DNA of 64,000 nt. Origin: Prostheceraeus crozeri. Taxonomy: Eukaryota; Platyhelminthes; Polycladida; Euryleptidae. The translations under genes and the position numbers were made by a program. Shown here one piece after another: positions 13,001 to 26,180 of this stretch. Numbering within the stretch: position 1 is the first letter of the stretch; each line of letters starts with the position of its first letter. Where the stretch lies: the NCBI GenBank assembly GCA_907163375.1, contig CAJQUW010015597.1:62001-126000 (forward strand), in the 5' to 3' direction. A model generated the notes under the pieces. That model searched no databases and was not told where the DNA came from. It saw only the letters and a list, made by a program, of their open reading frames with translations.

Positions 13001-14449
13001 TTACAATACCAATAGCAAAGACAATAGAAATTGACTGTGATCTGACTAAGAGGAAAAGGAAATGAATAAGGTAATGTTTACTAAAATGTTTTAATGTTTA
13101 AATAAGAAGGTAATGTTTAATATGGAATAATAATATAATTATTTATATAATGCATGTAGTAAATAATTTAGATGGAATCATGCTTCAGAATGATTTTCAA
13201 ATCGAACTGAAATGAAGTTCCGATCTATTCAGTCAACTTGTAGCATCATTCTATTTTTCAATGTAGTATATGTAAATCATTCTAATAAATACAAAAGTTA
13301 ACCTACCCTCACGACATCCCTTCTGGACTTAGACGCGCCGTGATATGAATGGTGAGGCGCGACTCACGCCCTCCCTCCTTAGCTCCTAAAACAATGCTTC
13401 GAATTAAAAGAAGTCACAGTTCATATGTAAACTTTTCACTGGTGTTATTCATTTGCTCTGCTTCGCCCATCTTCATGTTATAAAAAGCAATTCAAAATTT
13501 TTAATAACCAATTTTGACAAGCTGAAATTTTGCCGAATTTTGGTTATAATATCTCTTAATGGTTGCCATTTATGGTGTCAAAGTGGTATACTTTACTGAG
13601 ATGTCACGTTTGAGCATAAAAAGATGCTAACAATGTTGATGGAACACGTCTGGAACTACTATGAAATGCGCGTGTTAAGTATGCAGAATGGTCTTTTGAA
13701 AGTAAACTCTTCAATATATATGTGAAGCAATATTCTGGAAGAAGAAGTACCTTCCAAAGTGATTATAAAGGCGAATGCCGACTTCCTTAGTATTCTCAGT
13801 TTTTTTAACTGATATATTAGGAAAAGGCACTACAATTGTAACTTGAATGTACATGACTACTTTGAACCTTCAATAAGTAATATTTACATTACATTCGTAT
13901 GTCCAAACTGCATTCAGTGTCTATGGAATAATGGATGATCATGATGAGATTCAAAATTTTTATTTGTGAAACACTCTAGTCAAATTGAAATTCGAAGCGT
14001 TTCGTTGAAAGTTAACAGTTATTAAAAGCGTCTGCAAAAGTGTCAAAACTCACACCTTCGAAAAAAGTAATTTTCAAAATGTGTCATAAACTCAATCTTT
14101 CAGTAGGCCAAATCTAACGACTTAGAGGAAAAGTCTGAATTTGCGCTTAAATCATGAGTGTCGGAAGAAATGATCGCAAATACCTGCCATGAAAAAATCT
14201 TTTACATGCTACTCACACTAATGACATGTGGGTCGCTTTATGCCACAGAACACTGAGAAATGCTAGCTGCGATTTTGTTTACTTCTTTATCAAATTGCAA
14301 TTACGTGAAGAATCACACTTCATTGAGCACTGCATCCCACTGAATATGACGTCATTGGATGATAAGTATTTAGAAGACTGTTTAAGTTCTTGTAATTGGC
14401 TCAATTATCAATGTCCTTGTACTCAATGAAATTATACAAGAAGAAAATG
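7016..14449. other. Long AT-rich stretch, no gene seen
   Basis: No exon, transposon end or long tandem array is recognisable over 7.4 kb. The motif GGTAATGTTTA occurs at 12750, 13071 and 13110, and a related TTTAATGTTTA lies between the last two; these look like slippage repeats. The 130-codon open frame at 11717-12109 has the Phe/Ile/Leu/Ser-rich composition of translated AT-rich DNA and is not credited as a gene. Confidence 0.5.
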
Positions 14450-15700
14450 AAATGGCTGTACTTACGTAAAGTAGAGTACAGATGCGAGTTTGTGTAGAGG
14501 GTGAAGGAGAAAACCAAAGAAGAACGCGAGATCAGCTGGGATGAAGATAGCAGAAATATCTGAAAGTAGACAAAGATATGTCGTGTGGGACCTATGGGAA
14601 TGTGAGACCAAAGAAGTCGGAAAGCTGGTGACTGAACTAGAATGTGAAGGATTCTATTAATTGAAAGAGATCAGAAGATCGGAGACTTAAGGATAAGCAA
14701 AGATACTATGCGGGATAGTGTGGGTAGTAACTACAGATGAATCACTCCCACATCCGATCTGTTGAAGATCTGGGAGCGGATAATCGATTGAAGACTGGAA
14801 TCAGGTATCAACATTTCCCGAAAACAGTTTGGCTTCATGTAGGGGCGGAGCACAGCCTCCCGACCTTTGCGGTAAGATTTGATTGAGAAGGACAAGGGCC
14901 ACTCCACAATTTATCTTTGAAAAGGTATATGTCAGATGCCGAGCATTAGTCTGGAACTGCCTGAGAGAAATGGTGATATAGAAAAAGTACTTTGGCTAAT
15001 TTAAAATGTGCATGAAATCTACAAAACATTTGGAAGCTGCACTACTAGTGATGCTGACACCTGCGTGACATTCGGCATGCATCAATGGTCGGCCATTAAC
15101 CCATTACTCTTCTTTATGGACTCCTCGTCTGCCTTTGGTGACATGGTCGTAGTTGTGAAACCAGACTTAAAGGCTGAAATGAAGAAAAGGAGAATGACTA
15201 GAAAACCATGGCATGCGAGTAAACAGGTGGAAGGTTCGGTGTTTGAGCATAGAAAGAGAAATTACAATCGAAACAATCGCAGGAAATTATGATGAACAAA
15301 GCAAAAAGACGGAGGATAGAATATAGAACATAACGAAGGGCACACTCTGGATGAAATAATTGGAAAATGTAATAATTGTAATAATAGGCGTAAGAAAGTA
15401 TCAACGAAATTGGAAGGAGATCTTAAAGTCGATGGTCAGACGAGGCTAAGATGGAGGGAGCAATGATGAAGATGCTATAGTTCTCGTTAGGGTCCTAAGC
15501 AAAGAAGAAAGAGATAAGAAGTCAGATGGTGAGAGCCGTTTAAGGTGGAAGAGTTGATAGGGCACCTTAAGAAGAAATGCTGCAATGGTAAGGACAGTTT
15601 GGGATAGGAGTCTGCTGGTTGGCAAGTAATGTTGATGAAGTCTGATGAAGATAATTTGCAGTAGCCCACCGTCCCATAAAGACCACCACTGTTGTGAGCA
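14450..15700 (+). mobile_element. Decayed RTE-like LINE (reverse transcriptase remnant)
   Basis: Scattered over several frames are pieces matching the RT region of RTE-like non-LTR retrotransposons. Around 14760-14850 a segment reads like the family's KIWERII...QFGFM...GRST motif. Around 14930-14990 there is a counterpart of the KVYDRVPRELVWYCLR region. At 15008-15140 a segment reads CVTFGMHQWSAINPLLFFMD, corresponding to the conserved GLHQGSALSPFLF block, with its key Gly-Ser changed. Stops and frameshifts are numerous, so this is an old dead copy. A better-preserved relative is at 61578-62280. The 5' end is not identifiable, and the 3' end near 15700 is a guess from loss of GC-richer composition. 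Confidence 0.6.
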
Positions 15701-16435
15701 TAGTATCCTTTTAATTGACAATTTCTGTTTTTCACTTTTATGTTGATTTGAGTTGAAGAACGTGAAGCAAACAGCTTATCCCATTTACTGGAAGTTACGA
15801 TGAATACTGGCTCATAATAATTGATGTTCTTAAGCCTTTATTCAACGTTTTTATTGACCGCTTGTAGACCCTCCAGATCAATTTTCGAGCTGATATCGTG
15901 GACCTTAGATGTCATTGTTCTGCCAGTTCATAGAATCCGTAGAAACTTTTTTGCACTGAATGTTAGAAGAATTGATTTGTCTTTTAAAAACCGCTATGGT
16001 TTTGCTGAAAGCGTTGATGGCCAGCTCAAAGGAATGAACGGTTAATTGTTGGTCTAATTCGTCTTTAAATACTTAGACTGTGATAGATCCACTATCATTG
16101 ATGAAACATACTCTAAAAGATTTTCAGAAATAGTTACCCGTCTAGTGTCACCGTGAAATCATTTTAAGGCTATTGAAATTAATAGCATAAAGTTAACACT
16201 ATTCCTAATTAAGGTTATTATTGATTGGAACGGCGTGAATTCTTTTCTAACTCGTCAATTAGCAGCGACATCTGTCAACAGCACTGACGTGAATGTCGTA
16301 GCTTAAGGCCAAAATATTGGAGAAAATTGAACCTTTAATACGATCAGCATTTACACAAGCGTAGTTTTTTTCTCTAAAGAAGTTTTTCGATACACTTTTG
16401 AATAAAATATTTCTACTACTTCAAAATCTGTCTTC
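15701..16435. other. AT-rich stretch, nothing seen
   Basis: Plain AT-rich sequence between a dead LINE and the GC-richer island that starts at about 16436. The 74-codon frame at 15821-16045 is not recognised and has no splice context. Confidence 0.4.
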
Positions 16436-17110
16436 TATCCTCTTCTCCCTCCCCTCTTAATTTCAATCTGCCTAATTTCCTTTTCTTCGCCCGCTTCTTG
16501 CCACCGACACCTCTCTCAGAAATCTTCTAATCTTGTAAACTCCATTGCGAATCACCTCACTGGGTTAATTAAAAGCGTGTTAGGCGCATGTTTCCCGCAA
16601 GTTCATGAATGCAAAGGAGACATCGATCCATGCTCAAATGAAGCGAGCTATCAACGCGCCTGAAGGCGTGCTGAGCGGCAATAAAGTCAAACATGAGGCA
16701 ATAGCAGATGGCAGTCCCGGATCATTTTTGTGTCAATGCGAATGAAATTTTCGGCTACCCAGAGCCGTCAGTTAGGAATTTTTGTTCCTCCCTCATTCCT
16801 GACTGAAATCCCAAGTCGGATCAGTATTGTCATGGCATGACCGAAGCCGTCTCGTCAACGACAATCATTCCTGGGAAATTCGTCGCCAAAACTGTTGTTG
16901 ACCGCGAGTTTTGAGTTGGCTTTTGTGTACGTCACGCGATACTTTGGTCTTCCAACGCAGAAAATCTTGACTTAATTCTGGGAGAGATGACCCGACAACC
17001 AGGAAAGACACTCCTTCGACTCCTGAGAGGAATTCGTAGGGAAAGATCGTCGGTAGACTTTCATATGCTCATTGACTTGGGTGTAAGGTTCCCAAGCCAC
17101 TGACTCAATT
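16436..17110. other. GC-richer island 1, unassigned
   Basis: A pyrimidine-rich lead-in (CTTCTCCCTCCCCTCTT and nearby, about 16440-16550) is followed by about 550 bases much richer in GC and CpG than the flanks. No TIAR exon, transposon motif or terminal repeat was recognised. One plus-strand stretch after a plausible acceptor (about 16970-17100) reads as an open frame including GEMTRQPGKTLLRLL, but I cannot assign it. Candidates are a conserved regulatory block, an alternative exon or an old insert. Similar islands lie at 21660, 25100 and 32640. Confidence 0.35.
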
Positions 17111-20100
17111 TAATAACCTTGCTGATGGAAATTTGAGACAGTACCACTGAATTTGTCGCTCTTAATTGTTATGCAATTCACTAACCGTAACTCATTAATT
17201 CTCAACCACCTAGTTTTCACTTCTACTGCTCAATTGAAGCAGTTGCGGATAAATCAAAAGACAAATATAATCCTGGGGAAGTCGTCATGAACATTAGTTT
17301 TCTTAGCTAATTTCTGTCAACGCTAGGCGTGGATTAACTGATCCCGCATTTGCGAGCTATGATGGATCGCTAAATAGGCTATAGATTCTGATTAAATTGA
17401 CTTTGGCGTCAAATTATCATTAATTGCTTTTCTATGTCAGGAGTTATTTTCATTGTCAGGCTTGATGTAGTCTGAGAATTTCGTATATGATACTTGTATT
17501 CCGTATCACCATAATTTATCAAAACTATGTGTCTATTTTTTGTGTTATAAATGGCAAACTTCGTGTTGTTCTTCAACAAAAATTATAAACGGAAAATTCA
17601 TAGACTTTCACAATCAAAGAAATTTTGGCAAAAATTATAGGCCAGCATGCTGTACGAACGATGGATATTGGTCGCAAAGTGCTTTCCCAAGCGATGCGAG
17701 TCGATTCAATTCGCTCCGTCGCAATCTTGATGTTCATAGTGCGTACGTAATGTCCGGAAGTAATGTACTTGTACTTGTTGCCTACGGTTAATGGCTACAC
17801 AATAAAAAAAGGAATTCTGTCAAAAGTTGTCAGTTCTTTCTGTTTTTAGTTCGACAACCAAAACATATTCAGAAGCAAAGATCCTGTAATGTTAAGCGAA
17901 CACATAATATTTTCGTATTACGTCCAAAAAAGTATAATAAGTTACTGTAACACATTCATTTGTAATTATCACCACATAAATTTCGTGTTGAGAAATACAT
18001 ATGCAGTTTCCGTTTTTTCTGATTCAAGGGTGCAGAATCTACAAGTATTCAAGCATACAATTCCTTCTTGGTAGCACTACATCTGCTCGGATTGTGTCCT
18101 AGTCACACAGACTTATTGTGTACATGTGATGATTTGAGATTTTCTATGAGATTTAGCAACTCAGTTGAATTACGATATCATAATGAAATAATGAAAGAGA
18201 CATAGTCAACAATAGCCATGATCATCAATTCAACGAGAAAGTCTGTTTCTTTATTCTTCCCTTCCCTTTGTACCTCTGATCCTCGTAATGAATACACTGT
18301 CTCTTGTTCAGCAATAGATTTTATCATTGCAGTCATCATTTTTACTTAAGGATTTTCATTCTGAAACACATTTTTATATGGAGGATGATGACATCAATAC
18401 AAAGAGAAGCGTTTAAAGACAAGAAAAGAACCTGCGGCTGGAGGAATAGTCTTCGACATAACACATTAATTCATTTGCATTGCGAATGCAGTTTAGTAGA
18501 AATGATGAGTCCCAGAATTCCACCTAAACTACAAATGGGCGTGTATGGTGGGATGATTGAAGTTATCGAAGCATTTGATTTTTCATTGTTAGAAACCTCA
18601 ATATTATTTTAAAACTGTCCGGTTGTGCGAAAATTCATATTGGATCACTTCGTATAGTCATAGCATACTCGCGCATACAAATGCGTATTGAAGCATGTTA
18701 GACTACATGTATTCCAATGGCTATCGAAGCACATTCAAGTAAAGAAATGCATGCCGAAACATGTTCGAGCATACCTATAATGAAGAACGACATATTTATA
18801 ATTCCTGCATTTGTTTAGAATGCATGCGGTGAAATGCGAAGGGGGTGACAAAACTGCTTTAGACTAGTCGTACTTTCTTTTATGATGCAGGCCCTATTTT
18901 CTATGGACTTTTCAAATCTGACCGCTGGTAAGTACGAATGGTCTAACATTGAAGTAATACACTAAGATCGATTTCTTTTATGTCAGAAACGCTGATATGA
19001 TCCTGGCTGTTCGCGTTACAATCACTTCACTGAAAGATCTTATAAACATGCAAGTTCGCAAAGAGAAGAGTTAACTCTCAGAAAGCCATATGCATGTGCT
19101 GTCATACTTCTATTGCAAAAGTCAAAAGAATCTCTTTTCCTTTTTACCTTTGATTCCATAGTTAGCGACCTTTGAACTTAGCATTCTTAGATTCTCCACC
19201 CCTTCATTATTTATGCATTGGTTCGCATTTCTCAAATACCGTTGAGTACAAAATTGAAACAAAATTGTCTCTAACAAGTCAAATCGCATCTGTTTCATCT
19301 TGATTAATGCAATTTCTTATTCGACAATATTGTAGCATATGATGACATGTCGAAGAGTTTAGCAGTTCATTATTTCAAATATTTTGTATCATTATCGAAT
19401 ACGCACTTACTCGTTTTCAATTCCGGCTCTGCCAATTTTATCAGTTTAATTGACAACTAATTTGTGATTTTGACTATGGCTTCACACATTCAAGTTAACA
19501 TGCTAATATGATTGATCCAAGAGATCTCCTACTTTTATATTCATTGCTTGTATCCTAATACGCAAGTCATTAAGTCATCAGCGGCAGAGTATAAGATGGA
19601 TTCCCTGTCAAAATTATTTAATGAAAACGAAGAAAGCCAAACCAATTTTTGCATTGCAACTTTTAAAGCAGTTTAAGTATATGAGTGGCTTTAAGTATAA
19701 ATACGCTGTGAATCTTCAGAAAATCACTATGTACTGCAACTGCCGAAACAGATTGACTAAGCTACAAGGCTATATCTAGCAGGTTATAAATGCTATAAGG
19801 CTATATCTAGCAGGTTATAAATGGTGAACATAGGTCTATTCAGTGATATATACCGGATGAAATGTATGCATTTTTTCGAAGGTTTTTGTGACTGTTGGTA
19901 TGTAGCATTGCTTTGTGAGTATTGCACCATACAAATTAATGCAACAGCTGTTGACTGTTGAGTCAGATAAGCGCATTCTCCAGGATTACTTCAGAAAATT
20001 TCAGATGACTGTCAGACTTAATATCCTCAGGAAAATTATAGACATGTAGAAATTGATTTTTGAATTTCTGATATCAAGAAATACAATGCAATGGTATAGA

Positions 20101-21659
20101 ATACAAGCAAAGTATCGAGCTAAGAGAGGAGATTCAAGTATCATTGTGTCTGTGTCTCCTGTCAATTATTGCTATGATGATGAACAAGACGAGTAGTTTC
20201 TATCAGAGTTAAAGTTGCTATGTATCAACTTTATGCATCTTCAAAACAACTTCATTAAGTTGTGATTACATGCAATCAATATCTTGTTCATTCTTTTCTT
20301 CTGAAACACAATTACTTTTCTCATATTCAAATTTGAAAATCACAGCTGGCTTCTATTGTTATTTTTACTCACAAACGGATCCGTTCAATTTTCCACGCAT
20401 TGGTAAGCAACCCTTCTTGAAATATGAAATGCGGCAGCATGAATCTGCAAGAAACCATAAATGCAAAATACACGAAGCAGTGAAATATCACACAAAGGTA
20501 AATAATGCATTGCTGAACGTATAGCAATGCAGGTCTGTGGTTCACCGGTGTAGAAATGTAAAACAATGCGGTAGATGTAAGGTGCAGATTTTTTATTGCT
20601 AAAATGGCATAAGGCAGTTGCAGAGTTGTTTGTTAAAATCAGCAATATCCAATACGCCCTGTGTTTAATAGAACGTTGGTGTCAAGAAATTTGAGGTTTT
20701 GATTTTACTCGCAGACATGATGTTAGCATACTGATTTACACCGTAGTCTATGATCAACTGCTATTCCGAAAGCTTCCGCTATCTTACCTTTTAGCTTTTA
20801 GTACAATTTCATTTTAAAACGCATTGGTGTCTACAAAATTAGTAGGAACGTAAGGTCTCATGGTGACAGGGCCGGGAACCTCCGGAAACATACACATATC
20901 TTTTTTATTTACTTTTTTTCACTTGATTTTGTAAATGCCAAAAAAGGAGAGCTATACTTCTTCCTGTTAATATGAAACGCATTCCGCATGCAGTGATTGT
21001 TTAATAAAGCTATAAGAAATTTGTAAGCCTCAAGAAGGAAAAGTCCTAACTGTTCCATTTACAGAATACCATCACATGCTGTTCTCAAAGGAAGAATTGA
21101 ACGGTACTTTTCCTAACAGTTCTAAAACACCGAACAGAATGGTACCATTCCATATCCTTCTCAAAAGAACGGAACGGTTCCTCCATTTCTGATTCACATG
21201 TCGGATTTGTGGCGAGATATTTGTAATTTACGTCTATCTGAAGTATAACAGGAGAATTCTAGCCGTTTCTCGATGATCTGTTTCCATTTCGATGGAAATT
21301 ACAAAAATTTTATCAAAGCAATATATGCATGAGCGACACTTTATTCATCATATGCTGTTATTACCTGACATTCAGTAAAACAATCTCATTTTCTCTTGAA
21401 GTGATTTCAACAAATGCTGCACATTGCGAATCTCGTAAACAAAGTTTCTTTTGTGGCGCTGTTTTCTCATCCGTTTGTGATCCACTATAAAAGAATATTT
21501 ATTCCTCTTCGACAAAGTTGCATAGATGTGGCTAAACAAGTGTTTTCAAACAAGAATCAATTTATGTGAATAATTAAATTCTATAATAGAATATTAGCCG
21601 ACAGGCGACAGTACTTTCTTTTGTTCTTTACTAGTCCACATCTATCTCGATTAGCAAGT
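17111..21659. other. AT-rich stretch, one short tandem duplication
   Basis: Apart from the 31-bp duplication at 19761-19822 no structure stands out. Around 21039-21113 an imperfect inverted repeat is visible (GGAAAAGT...GTTC against GAAC...ACTTTTCC), followed at about 21160 by GGAACGGTTCC-type palindromes, possibly the eroded end of a DNA transposon. Open frames at 17540-17791 and 18304-18612 are not recognised. Confidence 0.4.
19761..19822 (+). repeat. 31-bp tandem duplication (2 copies)
   Basis: Two head-to-tail copies of a 31-base unit that starts GCTA(C/T)AAGGCTATATCTAGC lie at 19761-19791 and 19792-19822 and differ at one base. This is a recent local duplication. The unit length equals that of the unrelated minisatellite at 31221-32620, which is probably coincidence. 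Confidence 0.9.
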
Positions 21660-22335
21660 AACTCCTGACGTGGCCTGTGACTATCTTTCAATTTCATTCA
21701 TCTTTCATCCATCTTTATCTCTCCTGTTGTTTCTTTTGTTTCACTGAAAAACATTTATTTTCCCCTTGGATACTCATTAAAGCTCTTCCTTACCCTTGCC
21801 ACTCTTCTGTCCCGATCTATTCATCGTCAACCTGGTGACTGATGAGGACGCGAACCGGACTCTAAAACGTTTGCAGAAAGATATAATAGTAAGGTTTGGG
21901 TGCACCAAAGTCTGTCCCGCCTCCAGCTTCTCTCTATTGTTCGTTCGCCTGACTAGCCTGTCACTTACTATCGGCTCCACGTTGTCAAGGGTGAAGCCTG
22001 GCCGCTTCCTGTTTCTTGTTAGGAGATGGAAGGAGGGAAAGTCTCGGGGAGCAATTTTGAGGCACTGAAATATTCACCGTGTAGGCGATCTTGATGCCAT
22101 GTCACACGAGTGAAATGGACGGATGTAGCTTTGTTTGTCGGAGTGCATATTTGATTTCCTTCCCAAATGGACGAGCAGCCCTCGAAAGTGGCTTACGTCA
22201 TCTCACTGCAGTTGTCAAATAAGTCAACCATCTCATCATAACCTCAACCCGTCTCCCACTTCCTTTGCAGGTTGCTTTGGCGACAGGCCTCTCAGCCGCA
22301 GCCCAACAGAAGTTGGACACCAGCAGTGAGTTATT
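21660..22335. other. GC-richer island 2, unassigned
   Basis: A T/C-rich lead (about 21690-21760) is followed by about 570 bases of GC- and CpG-richer DNA. Both strands are open over part of it: plus 21796-22068 (90 codons) and minus 21777-21980 (67 codons). Neither gives a recognisable domain. It resembles the islands at 16436, 25100 and 32640 in composition and layout rather than in obvious sequence. Confidence 0.35.
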
Positions 22336-22777
22336 TGATGGAAGTACATTATTTGTTGTTGTTTCTGACCTTCATCAATTGTTTAATATAAGAATATTCA
22401 CGTCCTTTCATTCTTGCATACAAACGTGATAAGAAAACTGTTACTAAATTTCACAGACAGTCATTAATTGTCTGAAATTATGGATAATCTTGCCATTTCG
22501 ACGGAAACGTAGAGTGGGCTTTCAACAACTGGCGGAGGACTCGGTCGTCAAAATTGCGATGTATCACACTCGTTTCGAAAAAACCATATAAAAAAATGCA
22601 AATCAATGTTCCGAACGCGTACCTAACATCTAATTCTAATTTTCAGTTTGTACTCGACATTGACCGTTATTACTTTTGTTCTCTCTACATCAGACATCAC
22701 ATCTTGAAACCATCGGTAACTCAGAACCAGTTTGTACTTAAAAAAAGGCCTGACTTTAAGCCACTTGTGATTGCGAG

Positions 22778-23005
22778 TTAACATTGATATTATTGATTTG
22801 CCTTTATCGAAGCGCATGACAGAACTGTGCACTTTTGCCTCCTTAAACCTTAAAGGATCGAAGAAAAACGTAAAAAGGAATAGTACTTTTCATCGCGTAT
22901 AGGTTTACTGACTTATTTCTTCTAAATTTTTAGTGTGAAATTGAGAAGTAGAAAGCACTTCTAAATGGCATCATCATTTTTGTCGCTGATTGCAAAGTTT
23001 AAACT
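22778..23005 (+). repeat. Local direct repeat, copy 1
   Basis: This segment is repeated 1.34 kb downstream at 24120-24444 in the same orientation. Shared landmarks in order are a TTGATTTGCCTTTATCGAAG start, a TACTTTTCATCGCGTATA block, TTTTTAGTGTGAAATTGAGA and a TTTTGTCGCTGATTGCAAAG end. It is shorter than copy 2 because it lacks about 105 bases in the middle. There is no terminal inverted repeat, so this looks like a segmental duplication rather than a transposon. Confidence 0.85.
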
Positions 23006-24119
23006 GCAGTTGATAGAGATAGCTTGGATTATCTATTCTATGGCTTGTTTTTTTCATTATTTTTCAAATTAAATTGATTATAATTGCCTAATATGCATTC
23101 ATGCGTGCATTATGTCATGAACATATCGCACAATCCGTTTAAGGATTTCCTTCAAGTTACTGAACCCCAGCCTGCTGTCTCAGTTTCCGAAAAATGTAGA
23201 CGTGTGCAAGTTAAGTCAAGTCACAGAATTAGATTGTTTAAGCGCATCACTTTGATAGAAGTGCAAACTGATTCAAAGCGATGGCACATGCAGGAACTTG
23301 CTAAGTGGGCAAAAAGAAATTTTTAATTCTTTGCAGAGATAGGCAAACATTTGTGTGCCGCTTACGGATTGCTGTGTGAATTCCTTCAAAATGTTCCGAT
23401 CGCCACGATTTCTTCAGATTCGAAGAATTCCGATCATTGCATAAAAGCTTTCTCGATAATGTTGGGCCCTACTGATCGTTATTAAAAAGCTAGCAGGCGC
23501 ACGAAAAGACGTTCACAAACTTCTCTGTAGAACTTGACATCATCTGTGTCTCTTTGCTGTGTGATCTGTTCGATAACAGACACTGAAACTTCGCACAACT
23601 TGTCTTGTTTAACTTTGAACTGGCTGCTTATTGTTCGATTGCTATGGTATTATATCAGCAGATTGTGCCATTTCACTAGCATTACATGTTTCAATGTTTC
23701 CTTTCTAGTCCAGCAAAAGATGAGACGACCTGTCTAATTCTGTGAGTCAAGTAGTCAAGTATTTACAAGAAAAATTGATTCCCAGCAATAGTAACTGTTG
23801 ATGTTTCTTGGGTGCATCACAAATTCATGAATAAAAAATAGTTGAAGATTCCAATAATAAGTATTGCATCGCGTCTGACTTTCATTGTGGAGAATTCATT
23901 TAAGAAAGGCAATGACCTTGATTTATCGATGCTTTCCAAAAAGTGAACCCGCCAAAAGACGTTTGTTCGCCGGCTACTGAAGCACAACTGCAGATATGTG
24001 GTGCTTGAATAAAAAGTGTTGGTGACCTCAATTTGACTTGCTACAGACGCTTGCGCTGAAGTTCTATATAAGGAGGCAGCTGCAACATCTGCTTTCAGAT
24101 TGAGAGTAAAAAAATAGTG
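23006..24119. other. Spacer between the two direct repeats
   Basis: AT-rich sequence between the repeat copies. The 80-codon frame at 23084-23326 has a Lys/Arg-rich second half, but no family or splice context is recognised. Confidence 0.4.
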
Positions 24120-24444
24120 CTAACATTGTTATTGTTGATTTGCCTTTATCGAAGCTCATGACAGAACATGTGCACATGCCTCCTTAAAGGAACGAAGAAA
24201 AAGCGTAAAAGTATTAGTACTTTTCATCGCGTATATATTTACTTGCTTATTTTTTGTAAATAAGAACTTTCTCATCTTCTCAATTGTGGTCTGCCGATTG
24301 CGTGGTGAAACAGCTGTAGATGCAAATAGAAAGCCGAATGTTACTCGTACCATTCTTCGTTAAATTTTTAGTGTGAAATTGAGAAATAGAAAACAATTCT
24401 AAATGGCATCATCATTTTTGTCGCTGATTGCAAAGTTTGAACTA
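24120..24444 (+). repeat. Local direct repeat, copy 2 (longer)
   Basis: Second copy of the repeat at 22778-23005. It carries an extra block (about 24257-24360) between the ATCGCGTATA and TTTTTAGTGTG landmarks. Whether the block was gained here or lost from copy 1 cannot be told from two copies. Confidence 0.85.
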
Positions 24445-25099
24445 CAAAGAGAATTGCACTAATTATAGCATTTGTCTATTTTAGATTAAAGATGTGAAAG
24501 ATTAACCGACCTTTTTCCAGTCAGCGACACAAGTTTTCTGGCGGTATCCTCTAGTTGTTATAAGAAGTAATTATTAAGCGGCAATCAAAATGTGTGTTAC
24601 GACAATTGGAGCGAAAATGACTTAAACATTATCGGAGCCTCTAAATAATCACTTTGTTCGAACTGCTTTTGAGTCAAAGATTTTTTTTAATTTCTCGACA
24701 AGGACTACTTGATGATCTAAGAGGTCAGCTTGAGATCAATATTGATTCAGTTTTAAATGCTATCAAGCTGGATTGGTTTCACGAATGTCTTTCAAATCAG
24801 GATCAAGTAATCAAGTTGCTTTAGAAAAATATTTGTCACTACTATAACTCAAACATCCGTAGTGACTGAATAATCAACGTGATAAATTTTGCGTATCACT
24901 TCAGAGGTTTTTATGAAAACATTCTCCTGATTCTACGTCTATCTTTATTTATCCACTTTCGTTCCTAGTGAATCTGACAAAATGATATAAAACGTTATCT
25001 TAGAAATTCCGGAATGTTGAAAAAATCTTGAATCGACGATAGCATTTCAGTGACATCATGAGTTATCGTTTATTTTATTTAGTGTTTCAATAAATCATC
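24445..25099. other. AT-rich stretch, nothing seen
   Basis: No feature recognised in this 650-base stretch. Confidence 0.4.
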
Positions 25100-25450
25100 G
25101 ACCTTATCTCCTTTCTCCTCGTCAATTCCATCCTGGCGAACACACTGATGACCAGTTAGATATCCGGTTCGACCGCGAACTTTCTATCTTCTCAACATGA
25201 AAATGCAGAATAACCGAACTGCCATCCGCGCAGAATTGTCGAAACTACGAAGCTCGCTTTTCCCGTCTATCGGCAGTCACAGCTCGCTTGATCCGCCCCC
25301 CGGGGTTTCACTCGAACGCAGATCCCCATCGCGCCCCATCAAACACGGCGTCAAATTGATGACGTTCTGCTCGTTGTCTACGACATGACCTGTCGACTTC
25401 ATCACGCGGTCACGAAGATAGAAAAACAACGAAGAAAAACGAAACAGTAA
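25100..25450. other. GC-richer island 3, CpG-rich
   Basis: This is the most CpG-dense of the intron islands (for example CCGCCCCCCGGGG near 25292-25305), preceded by a T/C-rich tract at about 25105-25130. A plus-strand open frame at 25197-25388 gives a Ser/Arg/Pro-rich peptide with no recognised domain. Its compactness could mean an enhancer or alternative promoter, or an unrecognised exon. Confidence 0.35.
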
Positions 25451-26180
25451 ATGAAGCGATGAAGGAACTTGAGAAAAGAGCAGAAAGAATAATCAAAACT
25501 GGAAGCACTCAACATTGAAAATATTTATTGGTCGGTTGAATCTGCTCCAACATTTGCACTTATTTATTTTCAATTTTTGATGTCCAGAGATGTTTTCGTC
25601 ATAATTGAATAAATAGTAGAGACTCCAGGTGCTCTTCAGCCAGCATCAGTTGAGAATTGCTAAAGCGCAACAATTCACTAGCTAATTATTAATATCCGTA
25701 CAATTTATAACTGATGCAAACTACATCTAACTCGTATCTAATGACAATACGATAAAAATGCAAGATAGGCCTAATTTTCAATAACGGTTAAGGTTGTCCT
25801 GAGAATGATTCATTTTTAGCGTTCAGTATTGTCTGACAAAATAGTCAGAAATGACATGATTGTCATGCTCTGTCATTGATAGCATCATCATTGATAATTC
25901 AGATAAAAGCTTCAGGAGGAATGGTAATTTTCACAGTGATATATATATAATGATCCATTGGGTTGAAAATTATTTACTTATAACTAATATACCGGGTGCC
26001 TGAAATTTCTAGGATTGGCATGCGGTAAATGCAAACGAAAACGCTTTAGTATCACGAAGGATTTCTCCCTTAGAACTTAAAGTACGAGTGCGAGCGCCAT
26101 AAAAGGAAACCTTCGTTAATACTAGCTACTGCGTGTATATCTCTCATTGATTATCGAATACGCTGTCTTATTATTCTACA
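25451..26180. other. AT-rich stretch, nothing seen
   Basis: No feature recognised apart from a short TATATATA run near 25940. Confidence 0.4.
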
